From assembly GCA_943367715.1 (NCBI GenBank), contig CALRJY020000019.1, forward strand, positions 52,680-116,679: a DNA stretch of 64,000 nucleotides, read 5' to 3'. Below, one piece after another: positions 39,715 through 49,015 of the stretch. The DNA comes from JAEYXS01 sp943367715 (lineage in GTDB: Bacteria; Verrucomicrobiota; Verrucomicrobiia; Limisphaerales; JAEYXS01). The notes below the pieces were generated by a model. The model was not told the origin of the DNA, made no database searches, and was given only the letters and a program-made list of their open reading frames with translations. The translations under genes were made by a program, and so were the position numbers. Positions within the stretch are counted from its first letter, which is position 1. The number at the start of each line of letters is the position of its first letter.

Positions 39715-40686
39715 TCAGTCCTTCGCCGTGATGGACCACATCCCCGTTTGCTTGCTCGTCAGCAAATTCGTCTTGCCCAGGGTGAACGTCCGGCCCAGGA
39801 ACTCCACATGACCATCCATCATCAGATAGTTGAAGGAATCATTCCCGTGATGCGAACCATTCGGAAAACCGAGCGCGATGTTCCCGCTGTCGAACTGGTA
39901 GTCCGAGTTCGGGATCTCGCCGTAGAACGAACCCCCGGCGTAATTGCCCGGATGAATGCGCTCCACGATGGCAAACGTCGCCACTGGGTCTTGCACCAAC
40001 GACGCGTTGATGGCGAATTGGCCGTTCATTTTCCACGCATCCTTGCCGGTCGTGGCCGTGTTGTTGAAACTGGTGGGGCTCGGGTCCGTCTTCCAGGAAG
40101 CGCCGCCCATGCCGTTCGGTCCGGTGGTGGTGCCCATCACCGCACCTTGTTGCAGGCACAGACCCACACCGCTGCGGCTCGCCGGACTCGGCGGCCAGAT
40201 GAGCGAATCAAAACCCGGCGCAAACGCACGCGGTCCGCCATGCTGTGGCAACGAATAGCTGCGGCGCACCGCCGTGGCTGAGGTCGCGGCCACTTTATCC
40301 GCCGGGCACCCGGCCCACTTGAGGCTGTGGGCATTCGTCTTGGCGGTGTAGTAGTTGCCGCTGAGCAGATCCAGCGAGGCCGTGCCGCCCAAGTATGGCT
40401 GGAGCAAGTCATCCCAGCACAACCCTTCGGTGTTGCCCAGCATGGTCATCCGTGCGTAAGGCATCTCGTTCTGGGCATCGCCCAGATACATCTGTATGCC
40501 CGTGCCCAATCCTTTCATGGTGTTCATGCAGGAAGACTGCATGGCTTTCTGCTTCGCCTTGCTTAGCGCAGGCAAAAGCATGCCCGCAAGAATGGCGATG
40601 ATGGCGATGACCACCAGCAATTCCACGAGGGTAAAGCCAGCAGTGTGAATACGACGGGAGGTTTCAATACGACATTTCATTTTCAT
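39715..40686 (-). CDS. Type II-like pseudopilin protein with H-X9-DG C-terminal domain
   Basis: A 323-residue protein of the large PVC-specific pseudopilin group. The N-terminal prepilin signal is TAGFTLVELLVVIAIIAIL with the conserved Glu five residues after the cleavage point, then AGMLLPALSKAKQKAMQSSC. The C-terminal segment FNYLMMDGHVEFL is the family's H-X9-DG-type ending. Such proteins are secreted through type II-like machinery and are numerous per genome; their individual roles are unknown. It is monocistronic with a terminator directly downstream. A second start two codons on (40680) is equally possible. Confidence 0.9.
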   Translation of the reverse strand: MKMKCRIETSRRIHTAGFTLVELLVVIAIIAILAGMLLPALSKAKQKAMQSSCMNTMKGLGTGIQMYLGDAQNEMPYARMTMLGNTEGLCWDDLLQPYLGGTASLDLLSGNYYTAKTNAHSLKWAGCPADKVAATSATAVRRSYSLPQHGGPRAFAPGFDSLIWPPSPASRSGVGLCLQQGAVMGTTTGPNGMGGASWKTDPSPTSFNNTATTGKDAWKMNGQFAINASLVQDPVATFAIVERIHPGNYAGGSFYGEIPNSDYQFDSGNIALGFPNGSHHGNDSFNYLMMDGHVEFLGRTFTLGKTNLLTSKQTGMWSITAKD

Positions 40687-40853
40687 ATTACTACGGTCTG
40701 TCCGCCACCAACTGGCGAACTAGGCCGCGCAACATGGACGAGGAAACTCCCAAGGACAACCGCTCCCCGGTGACGTTCCGGTGACAAGTCGATGACAGTC
40801 ACACGACGCAAACCAAACAGCCGCTAAACTATCACTTGCACTGTAAATGTTAA

Positions 40854-40890
40854 CTCCTTCTCCTCGGGGAGAAGGCCGGGATGAGGGGGA
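40854..40890. repeat. REP-like palindrome, copy A
   Basis: CTCCTTCTCC-TC-GGGGAGAAGG followed by CCGGGATGAGGGGGA. It has the same layout (hairpin of CTCC/GGAG arms followed by a G-rich GGGNTGAGG tail) as 58018-58056. It lies in the 270-bp spacer between the pseudopilin and sirtuin genes. Confidence 0.55.
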
Positions 40891-40956
40891 AGGAAACGTC
40901 CATAAGCAATGTTGGTGATTCACCAAGAAGATCCACCGATTGTGAATAAATCAAAC

Positions 40957-41718
40957 TCAACCCACAACCATCGCCACTGCCTGCGGCAGATAATCCGCCA
41001 CATTCCCCTCAATCCGCAAACTCACCTCCCGCGCCTCATCATGCTCCGTCGGTCCTTGATTGATGATCACATACGGCACCCCATTCCGCGCCGCCACCAT
41101 CGGCACTGACGCCGCCGGATAAACCGACAACGAAGACCCCAGTGCGATCACCAGATCACATCGCCCCGCCGCCTGACTCGCCCGCTCGATATCACCCTCA
41201 TTCAAATTCTGCCCAAAGCTGATCGTCGCCGGTTTCAAGAACCCTTTGCAGTGACAGACCGGTGGCTTGCGCGTCTGACGGAAGAAATCGTAATGCCCCT
41301 GCGGCTCCGTGCGTTCACCACAGCTCTGGCACTCGATCAACAGATTCGTTCCGTGCAACTCGATGATCTTGGATGGCGAACTCCCCGCCTTCGCGTGCAA
41401 GCCATCCACATTCTGCGTCACCAGCATCTCCAGTCGTCCCGCCTTTTCCAGATCCACGATCGCCCGATGCACCGCATTCGGCTGCGCATCGCGAAAACCC
41501 TCCCAGCCCTCCAGCTTGAAATCCCAATGCTCCATGCGAGATTTCTCCGAGCGCATGAAATCATTGTAGTATACCGGCTGCCGTTTCTTCCACACGCCAT
41601 TCGGCCCGCGAAAATCCGGGATGCCGCTCCCCGTGGAAACACCTGCGCCCGTAAAAATCAGCACCCGCTTCGCCGGACGCAGCAGCGTCACCAGTTGTTT
41701 GATACTTTCCGTCGACAT
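40957..41718 (-). CDS. cobB: Sir2-family NAD-dependent protein deacylase
   Basis: A 253-residue sirtuin. The NAD site is GAGVSTGSGIPDFRGPNGVW, the catalytic block is TQNVDGLHAKAG with the active His shortly after (IIELHGT), and the zinc ligands are CQSCG and the close pair CHC. IALGSSLSVYPAASVP closes the NAD pocket. The start at 41718 follows AAAGGTGG, a good ribosome site. It deacylates lysines and regulates enzymes such as acetyl-CoA synthetase in known bacteria. It lies 18 bp after the transporter gene, possibly in one transcript. Confidence 0.93.
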   Translation of the reverse strand: MSTESIKQLVTLLRPAKRVLIFTGAGVSTGSGIPDFRGPNGVWKKRQPVYYNDFMRSEKSRMEHWDFKLEGWEGFRDAQPNAVHRAIVDLEKAGRLEMLVTQNVDGLHAKAGSSPSKIIELHGTNLLIECQSCGERTEPQGHYDFFRQTRKPPVCHCKGFLKPATISFGQNLNEGDIERASQAAGRCDLVIALGSSLSVYPAASVPMVAARNGVPYVIINQGPTEHDEAREVSLRIEGNVADYLPQAVAMVVG

Positions 41719-41736
41719 AACCACCTTTCAATCAAA

Positions 41737-42702
41737 TCACTCTTTCCGTTCCGCCCACCTTCCCGCCAGCCACCCGCAAATGATCAACTGCACCGAATGA
41801 TAAACCATGATCGGCAACAAAATCAAAGCCAGCCCTGGCTGCGTAGCGAACATCAACTGCGCCATCGGCACCCCGGAGGCCAACGATTTCTTCGACCCGC
41901 AAAAGATCGCCGTGATGCGCTCCTCCATCGGCAGCTTCATCCGGTCCGCGACAAGTCCCGTGATCCACATGATCAACGCAAACAAGACCGCACTCGCCAG
42001 CACCGTCCCCACCACCGTCACCGGCCCTTGCCCCGACCACACACCCTGCTTCATCGATTCGCAAAACGAAGTATAGACCAACATCAAGATCGTGAGACGG
42101 TCCACGACATGCACTCCTTTCTTATGCCGGTGCACGAATTCCTTGAGCAATGGACGAAAGAGCTGCCCTGCCACCAACGGGAGTATCAACCAGATGATCA
42201 GATCCAAGATCACCTTGCCCAACGGCAGCGATTGCCCACCCGTCTTCAGCAGCAATCCGATCCACAAGGGCGTTATGAAAACTCCCAGCACGCTGGACAG
42301 TGTGGCGTTGAACACCGCCGCCGGAACATTCCCCCGCGCCGCCGCCGTCATCGCTACGGACGATGAAATCGCTGACGGCAAGGCACACAGGTAAAAAAAT
42401 CCCAGCCGCAAATCCTCATTCAGATGCCCCTTCACCAGCACATAAACCAGCAATCCCACCACTGGAAAAATCAGGAACGTCGTGGTCTGCACCAGCAGAT
42501 GCAGCGGCCAGCGCAACGTGCCCGCCTTCAAGGCCGCAAACGACAGCGCCACTCCGTGCAAAAAAAAGATCAAAGCCACGCCCGCCTTGTTCAGAATGTC
42601 GGCATGCAGCCACCCGCCTTTCGCACCCGGCTCCGGGAACAGCCAGGCCAGCAAAACGGCCAGCAACAATCCGATTAAAAACCAGTCGTATTTGAACTTC
42701 AT
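41737..42702 (-). CDS. SBF-like (bile acid:sodium symporter family) transporter
   Basis: A 321-residue polytopic protein with about nine or ten membrane segments, from DWFLIGLLLAVLLAWLFPEP to ALILLPIMVYHSVQLIICGW. The residue pattern, with the GVALIFFLHGVALSF and CALPSAISSSVAMTAAARGN segments and a later IFCGSKKSLASGVPMA, matches the SBF_7TM/PF13593 group (YocS/P3-like). The natural substrate is unknown, as for most of this group. Starting at 42702 avoids a 77-residue non-membrane extension. It may be cotranscribed with the sirtuin gene downstream. Confidence 0.88.
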   Translation of the reverse strand: MKFKYDWFLIGLLLAVLLAWLFPEPGAKGGWLHADILNKAGVALIFFLHGVALSFAALKAGTLRWPLHLLVQTTTFLIFPVVGLLVYVLVKGHLNEDLRLGFFYLCALPSAISSSVAMTAAARGNVPAAVFNATLSSVLGVFITPLWIGLLLKTGGQSLPLGKVILDLIIWLILPLVAGQLFRPLLKEFVHRHKKGVHVVDRLTILMLVYTSFCESMKQGVWSGQGPVTVVGTVLASAVLFALIMWITGLVADRMKLPMEERITAIFCGSKKSLASGVPMAQLMFATQPGLALILLPIMVYHSVQLIICGWLAGRWAERKE

Positions 42703-42921
42703 GAACGACGGACAAACCCCTGCGGGCGAGCTCGAAACTACGCGGCCCGGCCTCCGTGGTCGAGTCCTGTCCCTTGCCAGCCCCTGCATGGGGAGAATTC
42801 CCCACAGGCGAAAGCACAAATCCTGCAGCATGTTTAAGCTGTAAGCCGTGACCGGTTCATCCGCTTTGCCCACACGCAAACGGCGCCCTAATAAGCCGCC
42901 GGTCTGGCAGAAAGAGTTATT

Positions 42922-43299
42922 ATGAAATGGCAAAGATTAGTTCCGGTCACCTTGGCCACGTTGACGGTGGCCTTGATCATCACCGGCTGCGCCCGTCGTA
43001 CCGTCGTAGTACGTGAACCCGCCCGCACCGTTTATGTGGCGCACCCTCCCGCCGCTCCCGTGACGGTCGTCCACGTGCAGCAATCCCCTCCCGAACCGAT
43101 CCTGGAAACAAGACCGCGCTCCCCAGGAGCCGGTTACATATGGACGCCCGGTTACTGGTCCTGGGCAAGTTCCGGTTGGACTTGGTCGCCCGGCCGCTGG
43201 ATGAAACCGCCCCGCCCGAAAGCCGAATGGGTGCCCGGTAGCTGGCAACGAACCGGCAACGGCAATACTTGGGAATATCGTGAAGGTTACTGGCGCTAA
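42922..43299 (+). CDS. Small lipoprotein with WxxGxW-type repeats
   Basis: A 125-residue outer-membrane-type lipoprotein: signal with lipobox LIITG-C23. The mature part is rich in Pro, Val and Trp and ends with repeated aromatic units GYIWTPGYWSW, WTWSPGRWM, AEWVPGSWQR and EYREGYWR, which match the YXWXPGXW-type repeat family found in beta-rich surface proteins. It stands alone, divergent from the transporter gene, with a purine-rich AAAGAG before the ATG. Function unknown; it may bind cell-wall or surface glycan. Confidence 0.78.
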   Translation: MKWQRLVPVTLATLTVALIITGCARRTVVVREPARTVYVAHPPAAPVTVVHVQQSPPEPILETRPRSPGAGYIWTPGYWSWASSGWTWSPGRWMKPPRPKAEWVPGSWQRTGNGNTWEYREGYWR

Positions 43300-43319
43300 G
43301 CCACACCTTCACTGATCAT

Positions 43320-43423
43320 CTGATGGGCCGGTTTGTTTAGAGCGATTTTAAAAATAATGTAACCACCAATCTTTTCGGAGACTCGGTTACAGTATTTTAA
43401 AAACCGCTCTAGCGGCCCATCAG
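43320..43423. repeat. Nested inverted repeat, possible bidirectional terminator or MITE remnant
   Basis: Outer pair CTGATGGGCCG (43320-43330) and CGGCCCATCAG (43413-43423), inner imperfect 26-bp pair from AGAGCGATTTTAAAAATAAT (about 43340) to its counterpart ending AACCGCTCT (43410). The outer right arm coincides with the last codons of the esterase gene. An A/T-rich centre suits termination from both sides. Confidence 0.5.
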
Positions 43424-44521
43424 GTGATACTCGAGAAAACGGTAAACGAGTTCGTTCGATTCTTCCGTCGGATCATGTTTGGGCCGGTTGGACATACCCA
43501 CCCGGTTCTCCAAGCCTAGCAGTTTATACACCGACATCGGATGATTTAACGCCGTCCAACGCGAGGGAAAATCTTCTGACCCGCCAGAGACAAAGAACGG
43601 CCGTGGTGCCATCAGGGCCTGAAATTCCGGCAGATCCATCCCCTGCTCCACCATCACCTTGTAGGCACCGGTGCGCGGATTCTCCTTTGTCGGCAAGCCC
43701 CGCTTGCGGGTGACCCCATCCTCTTTGCCCAGATACCAAGGTTCCCAATAGTTCACACTCGTGCGCTGCTCATCAAACGCAATACCTGGGTCCGACCACA
43801 CGCCGCAGGCGAACTTGTCATAGAGACACGCCGCAAACATCGCCCATTTGCCCCCGTAAGAATGGCCCATCACCCCGATGCGCTTCGCATCCACCTCCGG
43901 CAGATTCGCCAGCGCATTGAAACAATTCGCCGCCACATACGCGTGATAGGAAAGCGGCTGGCACTTGGCCCCCGCCACGTCTGGTTCATACGCACTGCCT
44001 CCCGGTGAGCCAATCGATAACGTGACAAAACCGCGCTTCGTCAACTGCAACGCAAAATCACGCAATGGCTTGCCCGCCAAACCCACACTGGTTTCTGGTT
44101 CATAGAAAGGCACCAACACCGCCGGAAACTTTCCCTTCCCCTTCGGCATCAGCAAATAGCCTTCCTGAAACTGCGTCGCTCCATACTGCACCTTCACCCT
44201 GTGTTGGATGAAGTTCTCACGATTGGTCGTGCTCAGTATCTCCAGTTTCGGATTCGCCACCAGCTCCGGCCAAGGGCCCATGACCTCTTGCCACTTGGCC
44301 AGCAATTCCGCCCTCCGCTTCGGCCACTCCGCTGCGGTCTTCACCGCTGTGCCGTCGTGGAATTTCAGCGGTGAACGATAATCACCCAGCTTGCCGGCGA
44401 ACTCTGCGGGCGGTTGAAAGTAAGGTGCCAGTTCAGACGGAAAAGTAGCTTCCGCCGCCACTGCCTTAAAGGAACAACATCCGAAAAGCAGCGCGCAAAG
44501 GATGATCAATATTCGATTCAT
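43409..44521 (-). CDS. Exported alpha/beta-hydrolase (acetylxylan esterase/dienelactone hydrolase-like)
   Basis: A 370-residue exported enzyme (signal ILIILCALLFGCCSFKAVAA). The hydrolase fold is seen in FPAVLVPFYEPETSVG, in the nucleophile elbow GVMGHSYGGKWAMFA (Ser within GHSYGG) and in PRPFFVSGGSEDFPSRW (acid residue); the catalytic His is likely in the last 30 residues. Related proteins in PVC genomes are annotated as acetylxylan esterase-like. The C-terminal codons lie in an inverted repeat. A single gene, divergent from nothing close by. Confidence 0.82.
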   Translation of the reverse strand: MNRILIILCALLFGCCSFKAVAAEATFPSELAPYFQPPAEFAGKLGDYRSPLKFHDGTAVKTAAEWPKRRAELLAKWQEVMGPWPELVANPKLEILSTTNRENFIQHRVKVQYGATQFQEGYLLMPKGKGKFPAVLVPFYEPETSVGLAGKPLRDFALQLTKRGFVTLSIGSPGGSAYEPDVAGAKCQPLSYHAYVAANCFNALANLPEVDAKRIGVMGHSYGGKWAMFAACLYDKFACGVWSDPGIAFDEQRTSVNYWEPWYLGKEDGVTRKRGLPTKENPRTGAYKVMVEQGMDLPEFQALMAPRPFFVSGGSEDFPSRWTALNHPMSVYKLLGLENRVGMSNRPKHDPTEESNELVYRFLEYHLMGR

Positions 44522-44593
44522 GAGTCACCTAGACCAATACCCAACTGGAAGAGAATGGCAAGCCACAGACGTGATTCTTTCTCGGGACGATCT

Positions 44594-45451
44594 CTAAGGA
44601 GGAAATCCAAATGCCATCTTCACCGCCCTATACTCCGGATGCACTGAACCATCCGTCTTGCGAATGGTCAACGCCGGCTCTTCCCAAGTCTGCCCGCGCA
44701 TCTCTTCCGGCAGATGCTCTGCACGCATCAGGATGAACACCCCGAGCAACGGCACCTCACCTTCACGCAAAACGATCGGACGCCATCTCACCACGCACAG
44801 ACCAGTTTCCTTCGCTGCCTCAAACACACGTTGCTTCTGCGCCTCCGGTTTCACTGGGAACACGCAGGCGAATACACCACCCATTGCCAGATGTGGCGCG
44901 GCCGCCTGGCAGTAATTCAAAATATCTCCACGCGTCTCGAAACGGCAGGCGATCTTTTGCGGATGATCTCCCAGCACACCCGCTTCCAAAGGAAAGTACG
45001 GCGGACTGCCGAGCACGAGATCGAACAACTCACCTTCACCCAAAACACCGGGATCGCGAAAATCCCCCTGCCGAATTTCATACCGCTCCGCCAGTCCATT
45101 GTACCGCGCCGATTTGCGGGCCAGCCGCACACTCTCCTCTTGTGCCTCAATCGTCACAAACTTCGCTCCTGGCAATCGCCACGCCGCGATCATTCCCACG
45201 GAACCAATGCCGCTGCCGAGATCCAGCACGCGATGCGCCGTAGAGCACCAGCTCGTGCCATACCACGCCGTGAGCACATCATCCGTGCTGAAGCGATGCC
45301 CCTTTGCCAACTGAAACAATTTAAATTGTCCGCTGATGGCATCCAGCGACTCTCCCGCATCGATCTCGGGAACATCCGTGCGCGGCACATCCGGACCGGG
45401 GATCGCCCAGCCCTTGAAAAACTGTTTCGGCACCGTCACATCATTCTGCAT
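44594..45451 (-). CDS. TrmN6-like SAM-dependent methyltransferase
   Basis: A 285-residue methyltransferase similar to tRNA1(Val) adenine-37 N6-methyltransferase (TrmN6/YfiC). It has FQLAKGHRFSTDDVLTAWYG, VLDLGSGIGSVGMIAAWRLP (SAM loop) and motif IV as GSPPYFPLEAGV, where the usual Asn of NPPY is replaced by Ser. The KIACRFETRGDI segment is also conserved in the group. The extra N-terminal residues (about 50) could bind tRNA. Activity on a different adenine-containing RNA cannot be excluded. The gene stands alone. Confidence 0.83.
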   Translation of the reverse strand: MQNDVTVPKQFFKGWAIPGPDVPRTDVPEIDAGESLDAISGQFKLFQLAKGHRFSTDDVLTAWYGTSWCSTAHRVLDLGSGIGSVGMIAAWRLPGAKFVTIEAQEESVRLARKSARYNGLAERYEIRQGDFRDPGVLGEGELFDLVLGSPPYFPLEAGVLGDHPQKIACRFETRGDILNYCQAAAPHLAMGGVFACVFPVKPEAQKQRVFEAAKETGLCVVRWRPIVLREGEVPLLGVFILMRAEHLPEEMRGQTWEEPALTIRKTDGSVHPEYRAVKMAFGFPP

Positions 45452-45516
45452 TCGTGCCGCACGTTATGACGGCCGAGAGAAAGCGTCCAGCTTGCTCGAA
45501 TCCACTGCCACGGGCT

Positions 45517-46152
45517 TCACCAGCCCCACCGACTAAGCCAATGGCGAGGTTCCTCAGGTGTGCGCCTCCACAAAATCCGATCTGCTGCCTTCAACTTGCG
45601 CTCGCTCCAATTTGGGAGGCTGCCGATAGAATCCTTATAGCTAAACCCCGGTTTAGCCGTGATACTGACTAACTTGCCTCTGTGCCGGGCTCGCGCACTG
45701 GCTTCCTTCATAATGAACCAAAACAGTTCCTCAAAAGTGGTGCACTCATCCAATCGTTTTGTTTCAGCTATTTCCATTGGCCGCCAAATACCCACCGCCA
45801 CATCCCTGCCTCCACCAAGGTTGGCGCGTTTTAAAACTAATGGCTCGAACCCTCGCTCCAGCATAAGCGTGATGGGCGACCAGTTCACCGTCACCATCAC
45901 CGGCGTCTGCGGGAAATAACCTGGCGGAAGAAACTGCTCCTGATTGCCCAGCAAAGCCCTAGGACTGGACGAGATACCCTCCATCTCATACATCTGGCTT
46001 AAAACCTGAAAACTGGCCGCACGCGGTTCTAAAATGCCACTGTCCACCGAATCCACCAACCCCACCGCATAAGCCAACGGCGAGGTGGGAGATTTCCAAT
46101 CGGGACTTACGCTAAGTGCGTCGCAGGTGTAATCTTGCGGATTGAACTTCAT
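45517..46152 (-). CDS. Hypothetical protein with partial self-duplication at its 3' end
   Basis: A 211-residue soluble protein without a recognised family; it contains PGYFPQTPVMVTVNWSPITL and FEELFWFIMKEASARARHRG. The first 40 codons include TSPLAYAVGLVDS, encoded at about 46045-46086. A degenerate copy of these bases appears at about 45514-45551 in the last part of the gene, in another frame (encoding PRHWLSRWGW), where the old frame has a stop. The C-terminus therefore looks like a leftover of a tandem copy, and the gene may be a chimera or a truncated paralogue. Confidence 0.55.
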   Translation of the reverse strand: MKFNPQDYTCDALSVSPDWKSPTSPLAYAVGLVDSVDSGILEPRAASFQVLSQMYEMEGISSSPRALLGNQEQFLPPGYFPQTPVMVTVNWSPITLMLERGFEPLVLKRANLGGGRDVAVGIWRPMEIAETKRLDECTTFEELFWFIMKEASARARHRGKLVSITAKPGFSYKDSIGSLPNWSERKLKAADRILWRRTPEEPRHWLSRWGW

Positions 46153-46249
46153 CCTGGAACGAGCCTCGCAAAGCCATTTTCATCCGTAAAGTGAAACCAG
46201 TTACTGCCATTGGCGGGACGGCTGCGAACAACCGTCCCACCTTCACACC

Positions 46250-48856
46250 TCAACTCTTCTTAAACACCAGTTCATCCCCCTCTGCACTCACCACAATCTT
46301 ATCCCCCGGCTTGAATTCTCCATCCAGCAGCTTCATCGCCAGCGGATCGAGCAAGCGGTCTTGGATCGTGCGCTTGAGCGGACGCGCCCCGAACTGCGGA
46401 TCGTAGCCCTCACGCCCCAGCAATTCCTTCGCGGCCGTATTCACCGACAACGTGAGCTGTTGCTGTGCCAACCGCTTGTGCAAACGTTCCAATTGAATAT
46501 CCACGATGGCGAGAATCTGGTCCGCCTTCAGGCTGTGGAACAAGATGATGTCATCCACACGGTTCAGGAACTCCGGCCGGAAATGCCCGCGCAATTCCAT
46601 CTTCACCACACGCTCCAGTTCCTCCTGATCCGCCGCACTGGATTTTCCACTCGTGAAGAAATCCTGGATGAGTGGAGAACCAATGTTACTCGTCATGATG
46701 ATGATCGTGTTACGGAAATCCACCGTCCGCCCCTGCCCATCCGTCAGGCGTCCGTCATCCAGCACTTGCAATAGGATGTTGAATACATCGTGATGCGCCT
46801 TCTCGATCTCATCGAACAATACCACCGAGTAAGGCCGACGCCGCACCGCTTCACTCAATTGCCCACCTTCTTCATAGCCCACATAACCCGGAGGAGCACC
46901 GATGAGCCGAGCCACGGAATGTTTCTCCATGTACTCGCTCATATCGATGCGCACCGTGGCGTTCTCATCATCGAAGAGAAACTCCGCGAGTGCCCTCGCC
47001 AGCTCCGTTTTGCCCACGCCCGTGGGACCGAGGAAGATGAACGAGCCCACTGGCCGGTTCGGATCTTGCAATCCGCTCCGCGCGCGCCGCACTGCATTCG
47101 CGACCGCCGTGATCGGTTCCATCTGGCCGATGACGCGCTTGCCCAGCCGCTCTTCCATCTTGATAAGCTTCTGCTTCTCACCTTCGAGCATTCTCGTCAC
47201 TGGAATGCCCGTCCAGGAGGCCACCACCCGGGCGATGTCCTCATCCGTGACTTCCTCGTTCAGCAAACGCTTGCCATTGGATGACGACTGCACAGCCTTT
47301 TCCGTGTCCGCCAGTTTGCGTTGCAGTTCCGGAATTCGTCCGTATTGGAGTTCGCCTGCCAGTTGCAGATTCCCCTGACGTTCCGCTTTTTCCAGTTCGC
47401 CTTTCGCCGCTTCGAGCTGGCTGTTCACGATGCTCACCGCATTGATTGCCGCCTTCTCGTTCTGCCACTGCGCCTTGAGTTGCGAGGCGTTCTCTTTCAA
47501 GTTCGCCAGGTCTTTCTCGATCTTATGCAAACGCTCTTTGGAGCCGGCATCCTTCTCTTTCTTCAAGGCTGACTGCTCGATCTCAAGCTGCATGATTTGC
47601 CGGTCGATCTGGTCGATCTCCGTCGGCATCGAGTCCAATTCCATCCGCAGACGGGACGCCGATTCATCCATCAGGTCCACCGCCTTGTCCGGCAGGAAAC
47701 GGTCCGTGATATAGCGATGCGACAACGTCGCCGCCGCGACCAAGGCCGAGTCTTGGATACGGATGCCATGATGCACTTCGTAGCGTTCCTTCAACCCGCG
47801 CAAGATCGCGATGGTCGCCTCCACACTCGGCTCCGCCACCATCGTCGGCTGGAAACGCCGTTCGAGAGCAGCATCCTTCTCGATGTGCTTGCGGTACTCA
47901 TCCAAAGTCGTCGCGCCGATGCACCGCAGTTCACCGCGCGCCAGTTGCGGCTTCAACATGTTCGCCGCATCCGCCGCGCCTTCCGCCGCACCAGCGCCCA
48001 CGAGTGTGTGCAATTCATCGATGAACAGGATCACTCGTCCCTCGCTCGCCGTGACCTCTTTCAAGAACGCCTTCAAACGGTCCTCAAATTCACCGCGATA
48101 CTTCGCCCCCGCGATCATCGCGCTCAGATCCATCGAGATAAGCTGTTTGTTCTTCAGCGACTCCGGCACATCCCCGCTGACGATCCGTCGCGCCAAGCCC
48201 TCCACGATGGCCGTCTTGCCCACACCCGGCTCACCGATCAGCACCGGATTGTTCTTCGTGCGGCGCGTAAGCACCTGCATCACCCGCCGAATCTCGTCAT
48301 CACGCCCAATGACCGGATCGATCTTACCCGCTCGTGCCAACGCCGTCAGATCGCGACCATACTTCTCCAGCGCCTGAAATTTTCCTTCCGGATTCTGATC
48401 CGTCACCCGCTGATTGCCGCGCAGTTCCGCCAACACTTTCAAGAGGGCATCCGGTTTCAAGGAGTGCTTCTGGAAAATGCGCTTGAGTCCAGGACTGGAG
48501 GAATCCATCAACCCCAACAAGAGATGCTCAGTGCTGGTGTAATCATCTTTGAGCTTGCCCGCCTGTTTCTCCGCAGCATCCAGCGCCTTCTTCAAGTCCT
48601 GGCTCAAAAACGTATCGGCAGAACTGCTTCCCTGCACCTTCACACGTCTCCCCAGCTCGGCCTCGATATCCGCCGTCAGGCGCGGCAAGGCCACTCCCAG
48701 CTTCTGCATCAGCGGCTGGATCAACCCATCCGGTTGTTCGATCAACGCCGCCAGTAGATGTTCGCCATCAATCTCTTGATGCGACCGTTCATGTGCCAGC
48801 TTCTGCGCCGCTTGCAGGGCTTCCTGTGCCTTAATCGTCAATTTCTCCATTTGCAT
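46250..48856 (-). CDS. clpB: ATP-dependent disaggregase ClpB
   Basis: An 868-residue Hsp100 protein of normal length. The N-domain begins MQMEKLTIKAQEALQAAQKL; the first AAA module has GEPGVGKTAIVEGLARRI; the coiled-coil M domain extends from about residue 400 to 520; the second AAA module has FLGPTGVGKTELARALAEFL and VVLFDEIEKAHHDVFNILLQ. The conserved IDELHTLVGAG is present. ClpB works with DnaK to dissolve aggregates. The ATG at 48856 or two codons later (48850) could be the start. A stem GGCGGGACGG/CCGTCCCACC at 46212-46241 follows the stop but has no U-tract. Confidence 0.97.
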   Translation of the reverse strand: MQMEKLTIKAQEALQAAQKLAHERSHQEIDGEHLLAALIEQPDGLIQPLMQKLGVALPRLTADIEAELGRRVKVQGSSSADTFLSQDLKKALDAAEKQAGKLKDDYTSTEHLLLGLMDSSSPGLKRIFQKHSLKPDALLKVLAELRGNQRVTDQNPEGKFQALEKYGRDLTALARAGKIDPVIGRDDEIRRVMQVLTRRTKNNPVLIGEPGVGKTAIVEGLARRIVSGDVPESLKNKQLISMDLSAMIAGAKYRGEFEDRLKAFLKEVTASEGRVILFIDELHTLVGAGAAEGAADAANMLKPQLARGELRCIGATTLDEYRKHIEKDAALERRFQPTMVAEPSVEATIAILRGLKERYEVHHGIRIQDSALVAAATLSHRYITDRFLPDKAVDLMDESASRLRMELDSMPTEIDQIDRQIMQLEIEQSALKKEKDAGSKERLHKIEKDLANLKENASQLKAQWQNEKAAINAVSIVNSQLEAAKGELEKAERQGNLQLAGELQYGRIPELQRKLADTEKAVQSSSNGKRLLNEEVTDEDIARVVASWTGIPVTRMLEGEKQKLIKMEERLGKRVIGQMEPITAVANAVRRARSGLQDPNRPVGSFIFLGPTGVGKTELARALAEFLFDDENATVRIDMSEYMEKHSVARLIGAPPGYVGYEEGGQLSEAVRRRPYSVVLFDEIEKAHHDVFNILLQVLDDGRLTDGQGRTVDFRNTIIIMTSNIGSPLIQDFFTSGKSSAADQEELERVVKMELRGHFRPEFLNRVDDIILFHSLKADQILAIVDIQLERLHKRLAQQQLTLSVNTAAKELLGREGYDPQFGARPLKRTIQDRLLDPLAMKLLDGEFKPGDKIVVSAEGDELVFKKS

Positions 48857-48960
48857 ACGCTTTGTTCTTGGTGACCTGTTACCCTACTACACTTTGCCTG
48901 TCACACTTCAGGCTCTGCTTTACTTTCTTTGGCAAGAATCGGGCCAACGTTGTTCCAGCA

Positions 48961-48996
48961 AACAAAAACGCCGTCCGGAGTGCCGGACGGCGTTTC
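48961..48996 (-). terminator. Intrinsic terminator after skp
   Basis: A perfect 13-bp stem AAACGCCGTCCGG (48966-48978 with 48983-48995) and a 4-nt loop is followed in minus-strand reading by U5-G-UU. It ends the bamA-skp transcript 20 bp past the skp stop and before clpB. Confidence 0.88.
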
Positions 48997-49015
48997 GTAA
49001 ATACTTGGAGATGAA

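Noticed and set aside
46212..46241. Terminator after clpB
   Set aside because: There is a stem of about 10 bp, but the loop is long and no U-run follows on the minus strand, so it was noted only in the gene entry.
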